From positions 1-64,000 of the forward strand of contig NZ_JABACJ020000008.1 of assembly GCF_012524165.2 (NCBI RefSeq): DNA of 64,000 nt. The letters run 5' to 3'. The notes under the pieces are model-generated. The model was given only the letters and a program-made list of their open reading frames with translations. It was not told the DNA's origin and made no database searches. Shown here in pieces: positions 48,614 through 57,686 of this stretch. The position numbers and the translations under genes are program-made. Each line of letters begins with the position of its first letter. The first letter of the stretch is position 1. This stretch comes from Faecalicatena faecalis. Lineage in GTDB: Bacteria; Bacillota; Clostridia; Lachnospirales; Lachnospiraceae.

Positions 48614-49027
48614 ATGCTGCAGGCGAAAGAGCTGATCGAGCAGGCAGTGGACGCAATGCACAGGGCTTATGCCCCTTATTCTCATTTTAAGGTGGGGGCT
48701 GCCCTTCTGGCGAAGAATGGGAGGGTCTATCAGGGCTGTAATATTGAGAATGCGGCATACACTCCCAGTAACTGTGCAGAGAGGACTGCATTTTTTAAGG
48801 CTGTGAGTGAGGGCGTGAAGGAGTTTGAGGCAATCTGCATTGTGGGAGGAAAGGATGGTGTCTTATCTGGATTCACGGCACCATGTGGTGTGTGCAGACA
48901 GGTGATGAGGGAGTTCTGCGATCCGAAAGAATTTAAAATCATTCTGGCAGACGGTACCGGACATTATGAAACATTTATTTTGGAAGAATTATTCCCTATG
49001 GGGTTTGGTCCGGCCGATCTTGCATAG
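48614..49027 (+). CDS. cdd: Cytidine deaminase
   Basis: A 137-residue zinc enzyme converting cytidine and deoxycytidine to uridine and deoxyuridine. The catalytic motif is NCAERTAFFKA and the zinc pair is in APCGVCRQVM, both standard for the homotetrameric form. Located between udp and deoB, GGGAGTG precedes the ATG. Confidence 0.95.
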   Translation: MLQAKELIEQAVDAMHRAYAPYSHFKVGAALLAKNGRVYQGCNIENAAYTPSNCAERTAFFKAVSEGVKEFEAICIVGGKDGVLSGFTAPCGVCRQVMREFCDPKEFKIILADGTGHYETFILEELFPMGFGPADLA

Positions 49028-49074
49028 AATAGAAGCAGGCCCGATTGGGCCATGGATAGAAAAGAGGATGATTT

Positions 49075-50268
49075 ATGAGTAAATATCAGCGGGTTTTTGT
49101 GATTGTCGTGGACTCTCTGGGAGCCGGAGCAGCAAAAGATGCGGCAGATTATGGGGATGCAGGTGCAGATACCCTGGGTCATATTTCGCAGAGCGTGGAA
49201 CACTTTTACATTCCTCATCTTCAAAAGCTGGGAATAGGAAATCTCCATCCACTTTGTCAGGTACCACCGGTAGAGCATCCGCTTGCTTACTATACCCGTC
49301 TCAACGAGACCAGCAGGGGCAAGGATACGATGACCGGACACTGGGAGATCATGGGATTAAAGACGGAAAAGCCATTTATCACATTTACGGAGAATGGATT
49401 TCCAAAGGAGTTGATCGAGGAGCTCGAAAAAAGAACCGGGCATAAAGTCATTGGCAATAAAAGTGCCAGCGGGACACAGATTCTGGATGAATTGGGGGAA
49501 GAAGAGATTGCGACAGGGCATATGATTGTCTATACCTCCGCGGATTCGGTGCTTCAGATTTGTGGAAATGAGGAGACCTTCGATTTAAAGGAATTGTACC
49601 GCTGCTGTGAGATTGCCAGGGAATTGACGATGCGGGATGAATGGAAGGTGGGCCGGGTCATTGCAAGACCTTATATCGGGCGTAAAAAGGGAGAATTTAA
49701 ACGGACCAGTAATCGGCACGATTATGCGGTGAAGCCTTTTGGAAAGACAGCGCTTGATGCCTTGAAAGAGAATGGATTTGACGTGATTTCCATTGGAAAG
49801 ATCAATGATATCTTTGCGGGGGAAGGTATTACGAAGGTACTGAAATCAAAAAGTTCCGTACATGGGATGGAGCAGACGATTGAGACAGCACAGACAGAGG
49901 AGTTCCATGGATTGTGTTTTGTCAATCTGGTGGATTTCGATGCACTCTGGGGACACAGAAGAGATCCTAAGGGATATGCCCAGGAAATCGAGCGGTTCGA
50001 TGAAAAATTAGGAGAACTGTTAAAGAATCTGCGCAAGGATGATCTTCTGATCATCACCGCAGATCACGGGAATGACCCCACTTACACAGGAACCGACCAT
50101 ACAAGGGAAAAGGTGCCGTTTCTGGCATATTCCAAGGCCATGGAGGGTGGCAGAGAACTGCCGGAGGGGGACACCTTTGCAGTGATCGGTGCGACCGTTG
50201 CAGAAAACTTTGGTGTGCCGATGCCCCAGGGTACTATTGGAACCTCAATGCTTTCCTATCTGAAATAG
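49075..50268 (+). CDS. deoB: Phosphopentomutase
   Basis: A 397-residue metalloenzyme of the alkaline phosphatase superfamily converting ribose/deoxyribose 1-phosphate to 5-phosphate. Metal-site motifs are [42 protein letters not shown] and [19 protein letters not shown]. It ends the salvage operon; the product feeds the pentose phosphate or deoxyribose aldolase route. AGAGGATG precedes the ATG. Confidence 0.96.
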   Translation: MSKYQRVFVIVVDSLGAGAAKDAADYGDAGADTLGHISQSVEHFYIPHLQKLGIGNLHPLCQVPPVEHPLAYYTRLNETSRGKDTMTGHWEIMGLKTEKPFITFTENGFPKELIEELEKRTGHKVIGNKSASGTQILDELGEEEIATGHMIVYTSADSVLQICGNEETFDLKELYRCCEIARELTMRDEWKVGRVIARPYIGRKKGEFKRTSNRHDYAVKPFGKTALDALKENGFDVISIGKINDIFAGEGITKVLKSKSSVHGMEQTIETAQTEEFHGLCFVNLVDFDALWGHRRDPKGYAQEIERFDEKLGELLKNLRKDDLLIITADHGNDPTYTGTDHTREKVPFLAYSKAMEGGRELPEGDTFAVIGATVAENFGVPMPQGTIGTSMLSYLK

Positions 50269-50280
50269 AGCTGGAATCTA

Positions 50281-50330
50281 AAATACCGGTACAGGGCAGA
50301 GAAGCGTCTGCCTTGTACCGGTATTTTTAT
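50281..50330. terminator. Bidirectional terminator between deoB and carD-like gene
   Basis: A 20-bp stem with one G-U pair: arms 50281-50300 (AAATACCGGTACAGGGCAGA) and 50307-50326, with flanking T-run. Confidence 0.92.
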
Positions 50331-50350
50331 ACAGAATCTTTATGTAGAGA

Positions 50351-50836
50351 CTAAAGCGCATCAGTAATCTTCTCATGCAGCTCCGTGATCGGCATGTCGA
50401 GCGCTACTGAGAACTCATAGTCGATCAGTTTCCCGACCTTCTGAAGGTATCTGTCATCACTGACACAGAGATGCTTTCCATTCTTCACACGCCGGTCCTT
50501 CTCCTGGAGAATCCCCTTGAACATTTTCAGTCTTGTGAGGCAGCAGCCGTTCTTTAAGACATCCAAATATTCCTTATCACGCAGCTTTGCATTTGGGTTA
50601 TACTGGCCTTCCAGGTCAGGAAGCTTTGCAAGACAGCTTTTGGCGGTCTCTCTGGAGATGACCGGGCGCAGCTTTGCCTCTTGGGCAAGCGTGACGTAGA
50701 CTACGTTTTTAGAATTCTCAAGCGATTCTAATGTATAGTACTTCCGGTCTGATGTGATAAAATCGGGAGTTCCGATATCTTTAATCTGGTACAAGTCGCC
50801 ATTTTCGTAAACTACAATTTCATTGATCTGATACAT
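50351..50836 (-). CDS. CarD-family transcriptional regulator
   Basis: A 161-residue protein with an N-terminal CarD/CdnL/TRCF RNA-polymerase-interacting domain (about 1-65: YQINEIVVYENGDLYQIKDIG, KYYTLES) and a C-terminal all-helical domain (about 75-161). Such proteins bind RNA polymerase beta and tune open complexes, including at rRNA promoters. Monocistronic, with its own promoter, and a hairpin at the likely 5' end of its message. A G-poor AAAGGTGAAG site precedes the ATG. Confidence 0.8.
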   Translation of the reverse strand: MYQINEIVVYENGDLYQIKDIGTPDFITSDRKYYTLESLENSKNVVYVTLAQEAKLRPVISRETAKSCLAKLPDLEGQYNPNAKLRDKEYLDVLKNGCCLTRLKMFKGILQEKDRRVKNGKHLCVSDDRYLQKVGKLIDYEFSVALDMPITELHEKITDAL

Positions 50837-50873
50837 TCTTCACCTTTACTTTCTATAAATATGACTAAAAAGG

Positions 50874-50920
50874 AATAAGCTACGATGTTACCGCGAAAGA
50901 GTAACCAGACGTAGCTTATT
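50874..50920 (-). other. Hairpin at the 5' end of the carD-like transcript
   Basis: AATAAGCTACG (50874-50884) pairs with CGTAGCTTATT (50910-50920), with an inner GTTAC/GTAAC pair. On the minus strand the predicted start point is near 50919, so the message would open with this hairpin. CCTTTTT follows the stem, so it could also attenuate. Confidence 0.6.
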
Positions 50921-50925
50921 TATCT

Positions 50926-50934
50926 ATTATAGCA
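50926..50934 (-). promoter_or_regulatory. Extended -10 promoter of the carD-like gene
   Basis: On the minus strand TGCTATAAT (TGN plus TATAAT at 50931-50926). The -35 is weak. Confidence 0.6.
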
Positions 50935-50977
50935 CAAAAATGAAAGAAAGAACAGAAAAAAAGAAATTGGAAGTTTC

Positions 50978-51006
50978 TTGACATCAGAAAATATTTCATA
51001 TATAAT
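50978..51006 (+). promoter_or_regulatory. Consensus sigma-A promoter of the marR-MATE operon
   Basis: TTGACA (50978-50983) and TATAAT (51001-51006) with exactly 17 bp between them, a full consensus that should be strong unless repressed. Confidence 0.92.
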
Positions 51007-51007
51007 A

Positions 51008-51038
51008 GTTGTGATTTACAACAGTTGCATAATACAAC
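51008..51038. promoter_or_regulatory. Tandem dyads, probable MarR operator
   Basis: GTTGT-GATTT-ACAAC (51008-51022) and GTTG-N7-CAAC (51024-51038) lie immediately after the -10 and cover the transcription start. The TTG/CAA half sites suit a MarR-family dimer, presumably the product of the next gene. Confidence 0.65.
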
Positions 51039-51095
51039 AAAAATATTACGTTTTTGATGTTGTTAATTTGGATGCAATTTATCAAAGGAGCGTTT

Positions 51096-51533
51096 ATGAA
51101 AAATTATTACGTAAGTATTATCAGGCGTGGTGAGCTTTCCTACATACGCAGTGAGTTAGAACAGTTCGGACTGATCCCTTTGGAGGGGCGTCTCATCTGT
51201 CTGTTAAAGGACCGGTGCTGCAGTCAGGAGGAGTTAGGCGTCTGTCTGGACCTCGATAAGGGACGCATTGCCAGGACGGTTTCTATGCTAGAGGAAAAGG
51301 GACTGGTGTGTAGAAATACGGATGATCAGAACCGCCGTAAGAAGCTTGTCTCATTGACGGAAAAAGGGGAGGAGACCTACGGACGGATCTGTGAGATCTA
51401 TCAAGCATGGAACGATATTTGTTACCGCGGCTTCTCTGAGGACGAAAGGAATCTGAACCGCGCGTTTATTGAACGGATCTCTCAGAATGTATTGGAATTT
51501 AAAAAAGAGAATGGGGGAAGGAAAAATGGTTAA
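51096..51533 (+). CDS. MarR-family transcriptional regulator
   Basis: A 145-residue winged-helix regulator (recognition region LEGRLICLLKDRCCSQEELGVCLDLDKGRIARTVSMLEEKG read in parts; wing DDQNRRKKLVSLTEKG). Probably represses itself and the overlapping MATE exporter through the dyads at 51008-51038. The ATG at 51096 has AAAGGAG 5 nt upstream and is preferred to a start at 51054. Its stop overlaps the MATE start. Confidence 0.9.
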   Translation: MKNYYVSIIRRGELSYIRSELEQFGLIPLEGRLICLLKDRCCSQEELGVCLDLDKGRIARTVSMLEEKGLVCRNTDDQNRRKKLVSLTEKGEETYGRICEIYQAWNDICYRGFSEDERNLNRAFIERISQNVLEFKKENGGRKNG

Positions 51534-52884
51534 GAATCTAACGGAAGGCAGGCCTTTGAAGCTGTTGTTCTTCTTTGCCCTGCCGATGGTGCTGGGAAAT
51601 CTGTTCCAGCAGCTCTATAATATGGTGGACTCTATGGTCGTTGGAAAATTCGTCGGGGAGGATGCTCTGGCGGCGGTCGGTTCTTCTTTTCCCGTCGTGT
51701 TCCTTGCTGTAGCGATTGCGGCAGGATTATCCATGGGATGTACCGTCGTGATTTCACAATTATTCGGTGCTGGACAGATCAAAGAGATGAAGACAACGAT
51801 TTTCACGGCTTTGATTGCTCTGGGAGTGATTGGACTGCTGATTATGGCAGCGGGAGAACTGATTTCTTCCCCGCTTTTAAAGCTTTTGGGTACAGACCAG
51901 GATATTATGGCAGACTCCTTGATTTATCTGCGGATTTATTTTGGCGGAGCAGTGTTTTTGTTTCTATATAATACACTGAATGGTATCTACAATGCTCTTG
52001 GGGATAGTAATACGCCGCTGAAGTTTTTGATGGTTTCTGCGCTGACCAATATTGGCCTGGACCTATTATTCGTCATCCGCTTCAACATGGGAGTCGCCGG
52101 AGTAGCATGGGCGACCCTGATCGCACAGGGGATGTGTGCGGTGATTTCTTTCTTTGTTCTGATGAAACGGATTAGAAAGATGGAAAATGAACCACCTTAC
52201 ACAGATGTGAAGCCCGCACTCTTTGAAATGGCGGCGGTGAAGCGGATCGCGAAGATCGGAGTTCCTTCTATGATCCAGCAGTCCATTGTCTCATTGAGCA
52301 TGATGCTGATGCAGGGGCTGGTCAATTCCTATGGGAAGGTATTTGTTGCAGGATATACGGCAGCCACAAAGATCGATACACTTGCGATGATGCCAAATAT
52401 GAACTTCTCCAACGCGATGTCCAGCTACACTGCGCAGAATATCGGTGCAGGAAAAGAGGAACGGGTGACAGAAGGATATAAAGCGAGCCTTTTGATGGTC
52501 CTGATTTTTTCTGTTGTCATTACAGTCATTATCTTCCTGTTCGGGCCGGATCTTCTGGGCCTTTTCCTGAATGCAGGCTCTGCAGGCAGCGCCATGGCAT
52601 ATGGACTGAAATATATGAAGACGGTTTCGGTATTTTATGTCCTGATGGGCTTTTTATTTGTTGGAAACGGCCTGCTTCGTGGAGCAGGAGATATGGGGGC
52701 ATTCATGCTCAGTTCTATGTCCAACCTGTTCATGCGTGTGCTCATTGCCTACCTTCTGGCACACTTTATCGGCGCTAGTGCAATCTGGTGGTCCATCCCG
52801 ATTGGCTGGGGCGTCGGATCTGTCTTTTCGTTCCTGCGGATTAAAAGTGGGAAATGGAAAGCAAATAAGCTTCTGGAAAAATAA
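51526..52884 (+). CDS. MATE-family multidrug efflux transporter
   Basis: A 452-residue membrane exporter with about 12 segments. Family signature LFFFALPMVLGNLFQQLYNMVDSMVVGKFVG opens the protein (read in parts) and the second half repeats the motif MIQQSIVSLSMMLMQGLVNSYG. Such carriers extrude cationic drugs using Na+ or H+. ATG at 51526 sits inside the end of the marR gene with GGGAAGG before it, so synthesis is coupled to the regulator. Confidence 0.92.
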   Translation: MVKNLTEGRPLKLLFFFALPMVLGNLFQQLYNMVDSMVVGKFVGEDALAAVGSSFPVVFLAVAIAAGLSMGCTVVISQLFGAGQIKEMKTTIFTALIALGVIGLLIMAAGELISSPLLKLLGTDQDIMADSLIYLRIYFGGAVFLFLYNTLNGIYNALGDSNTPLKFLMVSALTNIGLDLLFVIRFNMGVAGVAWATLIAQGMCAVISFFVLMKRIRKMENEPPYTDVKPALFEMAAVKRIAKIGVPSMIQQSIVSLSMMLMQGLVNSYGKVFVAGYTAATKIDTLAMMPNMNFSNAMSSYTAQNIGAGKEERVTEGYKASLLMVLIFSVVITVIIFLFGPDLLGLFLNAGSAGSAMAYGLKYMKTVSVFYVLMGFLFVGNGLLRGAGDMGAFMLSSMSNLFMRVLIAYLLAHFIGASAIWWSIPIGWGVGSVFSFLRIKSGKWKANKLLEK

Positions 52885-52911
52885 AAGATATGGTACAGCT
52901 TTTGATTGTAG

Positions 52912-52954
52912 AATTCCCCTGGATAGGATAAGATAGATTCCAGGGGAATTTTTT
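52912..52954 (+). terminator. Terminator after the MATE gene
   Basis: AATTCCCCTGG (52912-52922) pairs with CCAGGGGAATT (52940-52950), followed by TTTT. Confidence 0.85.
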
Positions 52955-53007
52955 GTGATCTGGGAACCTTTATTTGTTCCCGGATACAATATTTTCAGGA
53001 GGGAATC

Positions 53008-53688
53008 ATGATTCAGATTTTATTAGTGGAAGATGATGAGAACATCTCGTTCGGAATCAAAGCAGCGCTGAAACGAAAGGAGTATGCCTGCACATCTTGT
53101 ACGACGATAGAAGAGGCGAAAAGGGTATTTACGGACAGCTTTCAATTAGTCCTTCTGGATTTAAATCTGCCGGATGGGACAGGGTATGAATTCTGTAGCT
53201 GGGTAAAGGAACGCTCCCAGATGCCAATCATCTTTCTGACCGTCAGAGATGATGTAAAAGATATTACCAGAGGGCTGGACATGGGGGCCGATGATTATAT
53301 AACAAAACCATTCCACATTGCGGTCTTGGAATCCAGAATCGCAGCGGTCTTACGCAGGATTGGGTCGGAACAGAATACAGAAGAGAAAAAAGGACTCCTT
53401 TCCTGTGGGGATATCCAGCTTGATACGGAGAAGATGCAGGCCTATCTGGACGGCAGTCCGGTGGATCTAACGGCATTGGAATACCGTCTTCTCTATGTCA
53501 TGATGGAAAATAAGGGACGCACCCTGCCACGGAATCTGATCCTGGAGAAATTATGGGATGCGGAAGGCAATTTTGTCAATGACAATACACTGACCGTCAC
53601 GGTAAAGCGGCTGCGGAAAAAGCTGCTTGATACGAAATATATTGTCACAATACGTGGAATCGGCTACCGGATGGAGGAATGTGTATGA
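53008..53688 (+). CDS. OmpR/PhoB-family response regulator
   Basis: A 226-residue regulator. Receiver domain with Asp51 in LVLLDLNLPDG, and Lys in YITKPFHIAVLE. The C-terminal winged helix has LTALEYRLLYVMMENKGR and VTVKRLRKKL...TIRGIGYRM. Paired with the kinase that overlaps its stop. The likely target is the ABC transporter facing it, where a tandem 11-bp repeat precedes the ATPase gene. GGAGGGAATC precedes the ATG. Confidence 0.93.
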   Translation: MIQILLVEDDENISFGIKAALKRKEYACTSCTTIEEAKRVFTDSFQLVLLDLNLPDGTGYEFCSWVKERSQMPIIFLTVRDDVKDITRGLDMGADDYITKPFHIAVLESRIAAVLRRIGSEQNTEEKKGLLSCGDIQLDTEKMQAYLDGSPVDLTALEYRLLYVMMENKGRTLPRNLILEKLWDAEGNFVNDNTLTVTVKRLRKKLLDTKYIVTIRGIGYRMEECV

Positions 53689-54905
53689 AAAATGGGAGCA
53701 TGAAGTCATTTTTGATCTCCTGTATTTTCTGGCTGATGCCCGGGCTGGCAGCAGGGATTTTATCGGCGGCTTTTTTATGTATGCATGAGTATCATACAAC
53801 GGCGCGTTTGGTCGGGGCGTTACAGGAGGGGGAGCAATTTCCCGCGGTTTTAAAAAGTTTGGACGAGTCCAAAAGAGAAGAAAAAACGAGAGGTGTCTTC
53901 GGGAATGATGATGGAAAGGAGAAGGGATTTGAGGAAAAAGGAATGCAGTATCTGGAAAAGTATGGACATAGGGAATTCCGTAAAATATGGGAATATCTTC
54001 CCTTTACCTTTTCCATCACTCTGATTCTTTTTGAAGCTGCCGGCTGTATGTTATTTTGGTTGAGAAAGAAGGAAAAGGATTCCAACGAAGGCCGCATTGT
54101 GGAATTGACGGAATACTTAAAATCTGTGGACCGGGGGGAGGCGGCTGTACTCACACGCCATGAGGACTCGTTTTCCCACTTAGAGGATGAGATATATAAG
54201 ACGGTCGCAGAGCTCACTTGTACGAAAGAAAAGGCTGTGAAGGATCATGAGCTTTTAGCTGCGAGGATTGCGGATATTGCCCATCAGCTTAAGACGCCGC
54301 TTACATCCATGTCTTTGATGACAGAGCTGTTGGAGCCGGCTAAGAGGGAGGAACAGGAATATCTGGACAGGCTCAAGCACCAGGTAGAACGACTGAAGAG
54401 TCTTGTGGAGGGGCTCTTGGCATTGGCAAAATTAGATTCTCACACCATTGAGTTCCAAAGGGAGGTAATCTCATTGGAAGATTTGATCTGGGGGGCCGTC
54501 GAGCCTATTTGGGAGCAGCTTGACAGAAGGTCGATTACATTGGAAATGGAAGAGACAGAAGAGCTGTGGATAAAAGCCGATATCCAATGGACGACAGAGG
54601 CTTTTCTGAATGTTTTGAAAAATTGTATGGAACACACGCCGGATGAGGGGAAAATTAAAATTACCTGCAGTCAAAATCCATTATATACGGAATTCGTGAT
54701 TGAGGATGGTGGAAATGGATTTTCCAGAAAAGATCTTCCTCATCTGTTTGAAAGGTTCTACAGGGGAGAGCAGGCAGCAAAGGACAGCGCTGGAATCGGC
54801 TTGGCTCTGGCGAAACTGATTCTGGAAGCACAGAATGGACAGATTACGGCAGAAAATTCTGAGAGCGGACATGCCAGATTTCGGATTAAAATATATGCTT
54901 CTTGA
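53685..54905 (+). CDS. Sensor histidine kinase with two membrane segments
   Basis: A 406-residue kinase. Membrane segments are at about 8-32 and 104-126, flanking an extracytoplasmic charged loop of about 70 residues. HisKA phospho-site His200 is in IADIAHQLKTPLTSMS, followed by LKNCMEHTP (N-box), VIEDGGNGF and GIGLALAKLIL. ATG at 53685 overlaps the regulator stop, with GGAGG 7 nt upstream; an ATG at 53679 is too close. A terminator begins within its last codons. Signal unknown; antimicrobial peptide sensing is a guess from the ABC partner. Confidence 0.9.
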   Translation: MKNGSMKSFLISCIFWLMPGLAAGILSAAFLCMHEYHTTARLVGALQEGEQFPAVLKSLDESKREEKTRGVFGNDDGKEKGFEEKGMQYLEKYGHREFRKIWEYLPFTFSITLILFEAAGCMLFWLRKKEKDSNEGRIVELTEYLKSVDRGEAAVLTRHEDSFSHLEDEIYKTVAELTCTKEKAVKDHELLAARIADIAHQLKTPLTSMSLMTELLEPAKREEQEYLDRLKHQVERLKSLVEGLLALAKLDSHTIEFQREVISLEDLIWGAVEPIWEQLDRRSITLEMEETEELWIKADIQWTTEAFLNVLKNCMEHTPDEGKIKITCSQNPLYTEFVIEDGGNGFSRKDLPHLFERFYRGEQAAKDSAGIGLALAKLILEAQNGQITAENSESGHARFRIKIYAS

Positions 54906-54933
54906 ACGTTTTATCATTCAAGAAGCATTTTTT
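54895..54933. terminator. Terminator overlapping the kinase stop codon
   Basis: ATGCTTCTTGAA (54895-54906) pairs perfectly with TTCAAGAAGCAT (54917-54928), followed by T residues. Its left arm covers the stop codon. It may also serve the convergent ABC operon. Confidence 0.85.
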
Positions 54934-55004
54934 AGGATTGGAGGCTTTCTTAAGAAAGCTGTTGTGAAACAGATTTAGACGATCTGCTTTGGGCCACAAG
55001 CGTA

Positions 55005-57686
55005 TTAAAGGGTGTCATCTTTGATCGCTTCGATGATATTCTGTTTCTGGATCCTCCTGCCGCCCGCGAAATAAGCGCCTATAATGGTCAGAAGGACCAA
55101 TGCCGTATATCCGACCAAGATCTTGAATGGTGCAAAAGGCAGGTATTCTGCCAGGGTAATCTCGTTAATGGATAAAAAGGCTGCCAGGATGGCAATCTGG
55201 AGCGGCAGGCTGTAGAGCAGCGGTTTTAATCCCAGGGTCAGCCCCTCTAAAAAGAGCATCCGCCAGAGTTGATTAGGGGAGAGCCCGGTTGATTTGAGCA
55301 TGGCGAACTCTCTGCTCCTCTGACGCAGATTGCCGGAAATGCTTGCCCAGATATTCGAGATTCCGATCAGTGCCAGCAGTCCGGTCAGAAAGCCAACGAC
55401 CGTGCTCATGACGCTGTTAGTTTCCTTTCGCATTTCTTCCTCTTCTGCAATATTTGTGATCATGTAATCTCCGCTGCCATAGTAGTGGTCCAGGATCTGC
55501 TTTAAATCTTCGGAAGACGTCTCGATCTTCGGATAGGATACTTCGTCGGCTGCGCTGGTCATGAACCTGCCAAGCACTGTGGAAGCATTCATTCGTCTCT
55601 TATCACTGCAGGATGCGGCCAGGTTCATGACATGATCCATAGGCATGATTGCCGTCAGCGTAAAACGCGGCAGCTCATTTAGCACCGGTAAGGGCAGTTC
55701 TTCTACAATGTCTCCTACAGTCAGGTCGAATTGAAAGTTTCCGGTATCCTCATCATATGCCTGTTCTGTGAAGGGGACCACCTGTCCTTTCTCAAGCTTT
55801 AAAATATCCCGGTATACATTCTTACGCCTTGTGCTGGCATGTGGGTCCGCAGTTTTATTATAAAACAGGGCTTGAGAAGGATCGCTTAAGTATGGTTCTG
55901 GATCAATGCCTATTTTGCTGCAGTATTCAAGGAAGCTTTCTCGTTCCAGACCGATAAGGACGCTGTAGATACGGTATTTTCCGTCCCGCTCAATCGGGGT
56001 ATATTTCTTTTCTGAAACAATCTGGTCAAAACCGCCCAGATAGGTCTCAATATCATCGGATGCCTGGTCGGCTGTAATCCAGGTGGCGCAAGGCATCTTG
56101 TCATAAAATACATAGCTTGCTATGCCTGGGACTTCCTTCATTTCATCGAGTGCCTTTTGTTCCGGCTCTCTGCCATCACTGATAGATAGTAAGATATGTC
56201 CTTTTTGATTGTTCTGCGCCCGATAGACCTCACTGGCAGCCTCCTGTGCAGTCGTGATGTACAAAAATCCGGTGAGCAGCACGAAGGAAAGACAAAGGGA
56301 AATCGTGGCGGTACGGTAAGATTTTCTGCGGGCCGTGAGTGCATTGGAGGCCAGTTCGCCGCTGATGCCGAATCGGCCGGATATCCGGCTGCGTCTGATT
56401 TTCTTCCCTTTTAAGGTTTCGGTATGTCTCAACGCCTCTACGGGCATCATCTTTGCCACCTTTTTTGCAGGAATCCTTGCAGAAAGCCAGGCTGTGATGG
56501 CGGATAGCAGGATGGCCGGCAGGACGGCGGGCAGCCCGAAGGACATCACAATATCTGGAGCACTCCTTCCGATATCATTATTCGCATTGATCAGGTCGAA
56601 CAGCTTCGCATCCAGGAGCCAGCCACAAAAAAGACCGAGCGGCAGTGGAGGCAGTAAAAGTATCAGAGCCTCAGAAGACACCGCGGCCTTGATCTGTTTT
56701 GGAGAAGCACCGATTCCTGCCAATGTCCCGAGCTGGGCCAGCTTTTCATTTGCTGAGAGGGCAAATGCGTTATGGATAACTATGACAAATACAGAAATCA
56801 AAAGGACAGCCAGTATGAGAAACATAAGAGGCACGGAAAGAATTGCCAGGTTGTCAATACTGGTAATCTGTTCAGGCGGAAGAACGGCATATTTGGTAAG
56901 CAGATCCACATTATATCTGAGCAGGTATTTTCCATATTCGTCTTTCTCATAGCCAATGGATTCTGCCAGGGCAGGCAGTTCCTTATAGGTACTTCGAATG
57001 GAATTAAAACGCAGGTAAACGGTGAGCTCATCCTCTGGCTTGATCTTCTTTTCGTCCAGAAAACTCATTGCTGTATAAGCAGGAACAGAGGATGAAGTGG
57101 TAACATCCATAATGCCTACCAGGCGGTAGGTCTTGGTTCCTGTTTGACGGAAATCTTCATTCTCATGGAATACATCTGTTTCTTTGCAGACCTGTCCCTG
57201 ATAGATACGCTGGCCGACAGGAAGTGTGAGCTCATCACCTAAAGAGATATCTGGGTGGTCGTCAAAATATTGTTTGGAGACAGCCAATTCATTTTCATTT
57301 TCCGGCAGCCGTCCATCGGTCACCAGTTTTTTCTCCGGCATGGAATCCCAATATTCGGCATTCGCACCGCGGGATAGCAGATAATTCCTTTTGCCGGTAT
57401 CACTTAGTTTTGCGACTTCCCAGTTTCCCTTGATCATGACTGCGGATACTGACGCATAATTCTTGACCTGCTCCAGATCACTGCCTTTAGTCGTATCAAA
57501 AAGTTCTCCATGCCAGTTTCCGTTCTCATTGACGGAGAGTGCGATGGCATCGGTCCACATAGTGTAGACAAAGCCGCAAAAGCATGACATCAGCGTGGTC
57601 ATGAGGAATAAAGCGGTCATGATGGCGAGGCTGGTTCTTTTATTGCGTCTCAGTGAATCCCATACATATTCTCGTAATATCTTCAT
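55005..57686 (-). CDS. FtsX-type ABC transporter permease
   Basis: An 893-residue membrane protein. An N-terminal segment (LAIMTALFLMTTLMSCFCGF) is followed by an extracytoplasmic domain of about 230 residues, a block of three segments (IDNLAILSVPLMFLILAVLL onward), a fourth near residue 455, a second large outside domain, and three C-terminal segments. FtsX cores contain ALSANEKLAQLGTLAGIGASPKQI and REFAMLKSTGLSPNQLWRML. This double FtsX layout is typical of antimicrobial peptide or lipoprotein-type exporters. Stop of the ATPase overlaps its ATG (TAATG). Confidence 0.88.
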   Translation of the reverse strand: MKILREYVWDSLRRNKRTSLAIMTALFLMTTLMSCFCGFVYTMWTDAIALSVNENGNWHGELFDTTKGSDLEQVKNYASVSAVMIKGNWEVAKLSDTGKRNYLLSRGANAEYWDSMPEKKLVTDGRLPENENELAVSKQYFDDHPDISLGDELTLPVGQRIYQGQVCKETDVFHENEDFRQTGTKTYRLVGIMDVTTSSSVPAYTAMSFLDEKKIKPEDELTVYLRFNSIRSTYKELPALAESIGYEKDEYGKYLLRYNVDLLTKYAVLPPEQITSIDNLAILSVPLMFLILAVLLISVFVIVIHNAFALSANEKLAQLGTLAGIGASPKQIKAAVSSEALILLLPPLPLGLFCGWLLDAKLFDLINANNDIGRSAPDIVMSFGLPAVLPAILLSAITAWLSARIPAKKVAKMMPVEALRHTETLKGKKIRRSRISGRFGISGELASNALTARRKSYRTATISLCLSFVLLTGFLYITTAQEAASEVYRAQNNQKGHILLSISDGREPEQKALDEMKEVPGIASYVFYDKMPCATWITADQASDDIETYLGGFDQIVSEKKYTPIERDGKYRIYSVLIGLERESFLEYCSKIGIDPEPYLSDPSQALFYNKTADPHASTRRKNVYRDILKLEKGQVVPFTEQAYDEDTGNFQFDLTVGDIVEELPLPVLNELPRFTLTAIMPMDHVMNLAASCSDKRRMNASTVLGRFMTSAADEVSYPKIETSSEDLKQILDHYYGSGDYMITNIAEEEEMRKETNSVMSTVVGFLTGLLALIGISNIWASISGNLRQRSREFAMLKSTGLSPNQLWRMLFLEGLTLGLKPLLYSLPLQIAILAAFLSINEITLAEYLPFAPFKILVGYTALVLLTIIGAYFAGGRRIQKQNIIEAIKDDTL

